Assembly (NCBI GenBank): GCA_023052935.1
Contig: CM041294.1
Coordinates: forward strand, 82,446,974 to 82,510,973
Reading direction: 5' to 3'
DNA length: 64,000 nucleotides
DNA from: Piezodorus guildinii
Taxonomy: Eukaryota; Arthropoda; Insecta; Hemiptera; Pentatomidae
Part shown: positions 63,109-64,000 of the stretch, in pieces
Position numbering within the stretch: the stretch's first letter is position 1
How the letters are laid out: each line of letters begins with the position of its first letter
Translations under genes and position numbers: made by a program
The notes under the pieces: generated by a model
What the model saw: only the letters and a program-made list of their open reading frames with translations
The model's database searches: none
What the model was told of the DNA's origin: nothing

Positions 63109-63745
63109 TTAATCTTTTTTTATTATTTTATTATTATTTATTCGATTAGACCATTTGAAGATGGCGATGGTAGATTGATTTGAAGCACATTTCAATTTCT
63201 TATTTCTTCTTCTTTCCCGAGAAGCCTTTATCTGTTCAGGAAACCACTGATTTCCTTTTTCCGTCCAATTGGTTCTCGTCCTTGCCTTGTGTACGATTTG
63301 TAAACAACCCTTCATGACTTTTTCTCCAAATATTTTTCTGTTTGTTATTTCTACAATTCTGATTCCAGCTTGTTCAAGATCTTGTTTTACTTCCTTAATC
63401 CAGGTTGTAGCTTTTTTTTCACCCCTCTCCCGCCTTTGAAGGCCATTCGGGGGTTTCTCGGACCAGGAGGGTGAGGGCGGAAGGATTAGTGCCGAGATAA
63501 AAGTTCCCTCCGATTCCGAGAATTGAACTCGGTATTGGTCATCTGGTAGCTAGGCAACGCGTGTTTAAAGCAACGCGCGCTAACCATCTCGGCCACCCCG
63601 CACCCCAAATCCAGGTTGTATTTATTTTCATTTCAAACAGTTTGTGGACTAATTTCTTAACCATACTGTTTCCTTCCATCCTCCAAACGTGCCTGAAATA
63701 TTTTAATCTTCTCTTTCTAATGGTTTCATCTATTGGCTCATTGTT
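63109..63745 (-). pseudogene. LINE-E ORF C-terminus, split by SINE-B
   Basis: Minus strand: NNEPIDETIRKRRLKYFRHV, WRMEGNSMVKKLVHKLFEM, TTWI, then the SINE insertion, then KEVKQDLEQAGIRIVEITNR, KIFGEKVMKGCLQIVHKART, NWTEKGNQWFPEQIKASRER and KIIKKD, stop at 63109. R+RL+YFGHV.RM...R..KK is the usual C-terminal signature of endonuclease/RT LINEs (RTE/Jockey-like sets). When the SINE and one target copy are set aside, the frame is continuous. The RT domain is not in the window. Confidence 0.8.
63410..63607 (-). mobile_element. SINE-B insertion with 13-bp target duplication
   Basis: Flanked by AATCCAGGTTGTA at 63397-63409 and 63608-63620. The minus strand starts GGGTGCGGGGTGGCCGAGAT (A box GGCCGAGATGG), has GAGTTCAATTCTCGG (B box), and ends in an A-rich tail (T tract at 63412-63419). 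The head resembles a tRNA of the Leu/Ser kind. Confidence 0.92.
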
Positions 63746-63749
63746 CCGG

Positions 63750-64000
63750 TAAATTTCTTTGTTGCTTGTTTATATTACACATTTATTTATCTTTTTTTAA
63801 TTTCTTGAATATTGTCTACTATTCATTTATTTCAAATTAACTTGATATATATTTCTTTTTTACCAATGCTGTCATATTTGTTTTTATTATTGATTATTTG
63901 TTTTAATTAATACTGTTATTTAATATTTTAACTGAAACCATGATTGATTCTTAAAAAAAAAATATATTTATTTTAAATTGATTTTATAAAATGAGTGTAT
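63750..64000. other. AT-rich DNA
   Basis: No gene or family repeat seen. Confidence 0.35.

Noticed and set aside
63530..63605. Possible genuine tRNA gene (Leu/Ser-like)
   Set aside because: It is followed by a SINE body and A-rich tail and flanked by a target duplication, so it is a SINE-B head.
1..64000. CRISPR arrays, operons or phage genes
   Set aside because: No regularly spaced short repeats with unique spacers, and no dense same-strand coding. The content is that of a eukaryotic repeat-rich region.

Overview
The window looks like gene-poor, repeat-saturated nuclear DNA from an arthropod, most likely an insect. The DNA is strongly AT-rich, with long (TA)n and A/T tracts. It carries a mariner of the irritans/cecropia type, Jockey-like and other LINE fragments, tRNA-derived SINEs, Penelope-like retroelement pieces and a piggyBac-like fold-back. 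The insect assignment is inference. I see no bacterial features (operons, Shine-Dalgarno sites, CRISPR) and no host gene that I can name. Almost every open frame lies in a transposon remnant or in low-complexity DNA.

Families named here for convenience: Jockey-A (LINE, about 19 fragments; best copy 32215-33327), Jockey-B (33610-34290), LINE-B (12420-12990 and 13588-13740), LINE-C (19735-20490 and 27795-28130), LINE-D (17340-17780 and 62880-63085), LINE-E (63109-63745), PLE (Penelope-like, 44485-45060, 53085-55330 and a possible terminus near 62160), SINE-A, SINE-B and SINE-C (tRNA-headed), M1 (about 0.85 kb, more than 20 full or partial copies on both strands, ends sharing ACTTTCACTTACCT), M2 (about 0.35 kb), and small families R2, R3 and R4. 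Forward for M1 means that the end reading CTGGTGCGCGCAACACACG lies on the left.

Layout. 1-5 kb: Jockey-A and M1 pieces plus a GC-rich open segment at 2272-2565. 5-9 kb: R3, a 145-bp palindromic MITE, and an M1 split by an internally deleted mariner. 9-20 kb: R2, M1, LINE-B, SINE-A, M2, LINE-D and Jockey-A. 20-32 kb: LINE-C, M1, M2, SINE-A and SINE-B. 32-36 kb: the best Jockey-A copy and Jockey-B. 36-47 kb: dense nesting, with Jockey-A inside M1 twice, each time with a clear target duplication, and SINE-A inside M1. 47-56 kb: SINE-C, M1 and a PLE stretch with GIY-YIG endonuclease remnants and a hammerhead-like core. 56-58.5 kb: a 2.4-kb mosaic of inverted modules of unknown class. 59.7-62 kb: piggyBac-like termini, a Tc1-like non-autonomous element and a 1.23-kb fold-back. 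62-64 kb: LINE-D and a LINE-E split by SINE-B.

Between the repeats are islands of balanced composition that belong to none of the families (530-860, 4440-4790, 10240-10800, 16160-16660, 22730-22960, 34750-35130, 37620-37880, 42300-42560, 51280-51660, 55630-55850, 62290-62660). Several are rich in TAATTA/TAATTAC, ATCGAT or octamer-like words. They could be intronic or intergenic control DNA of a developmental gene outside the window. That is inference only.

The nested insertions give relative ages: M1 is older than Jockey-A, SINE-A and the mariner; LINE-E is older than SINE-B; the PLE copy at 53-55 kb appears older than the M1 inside it.
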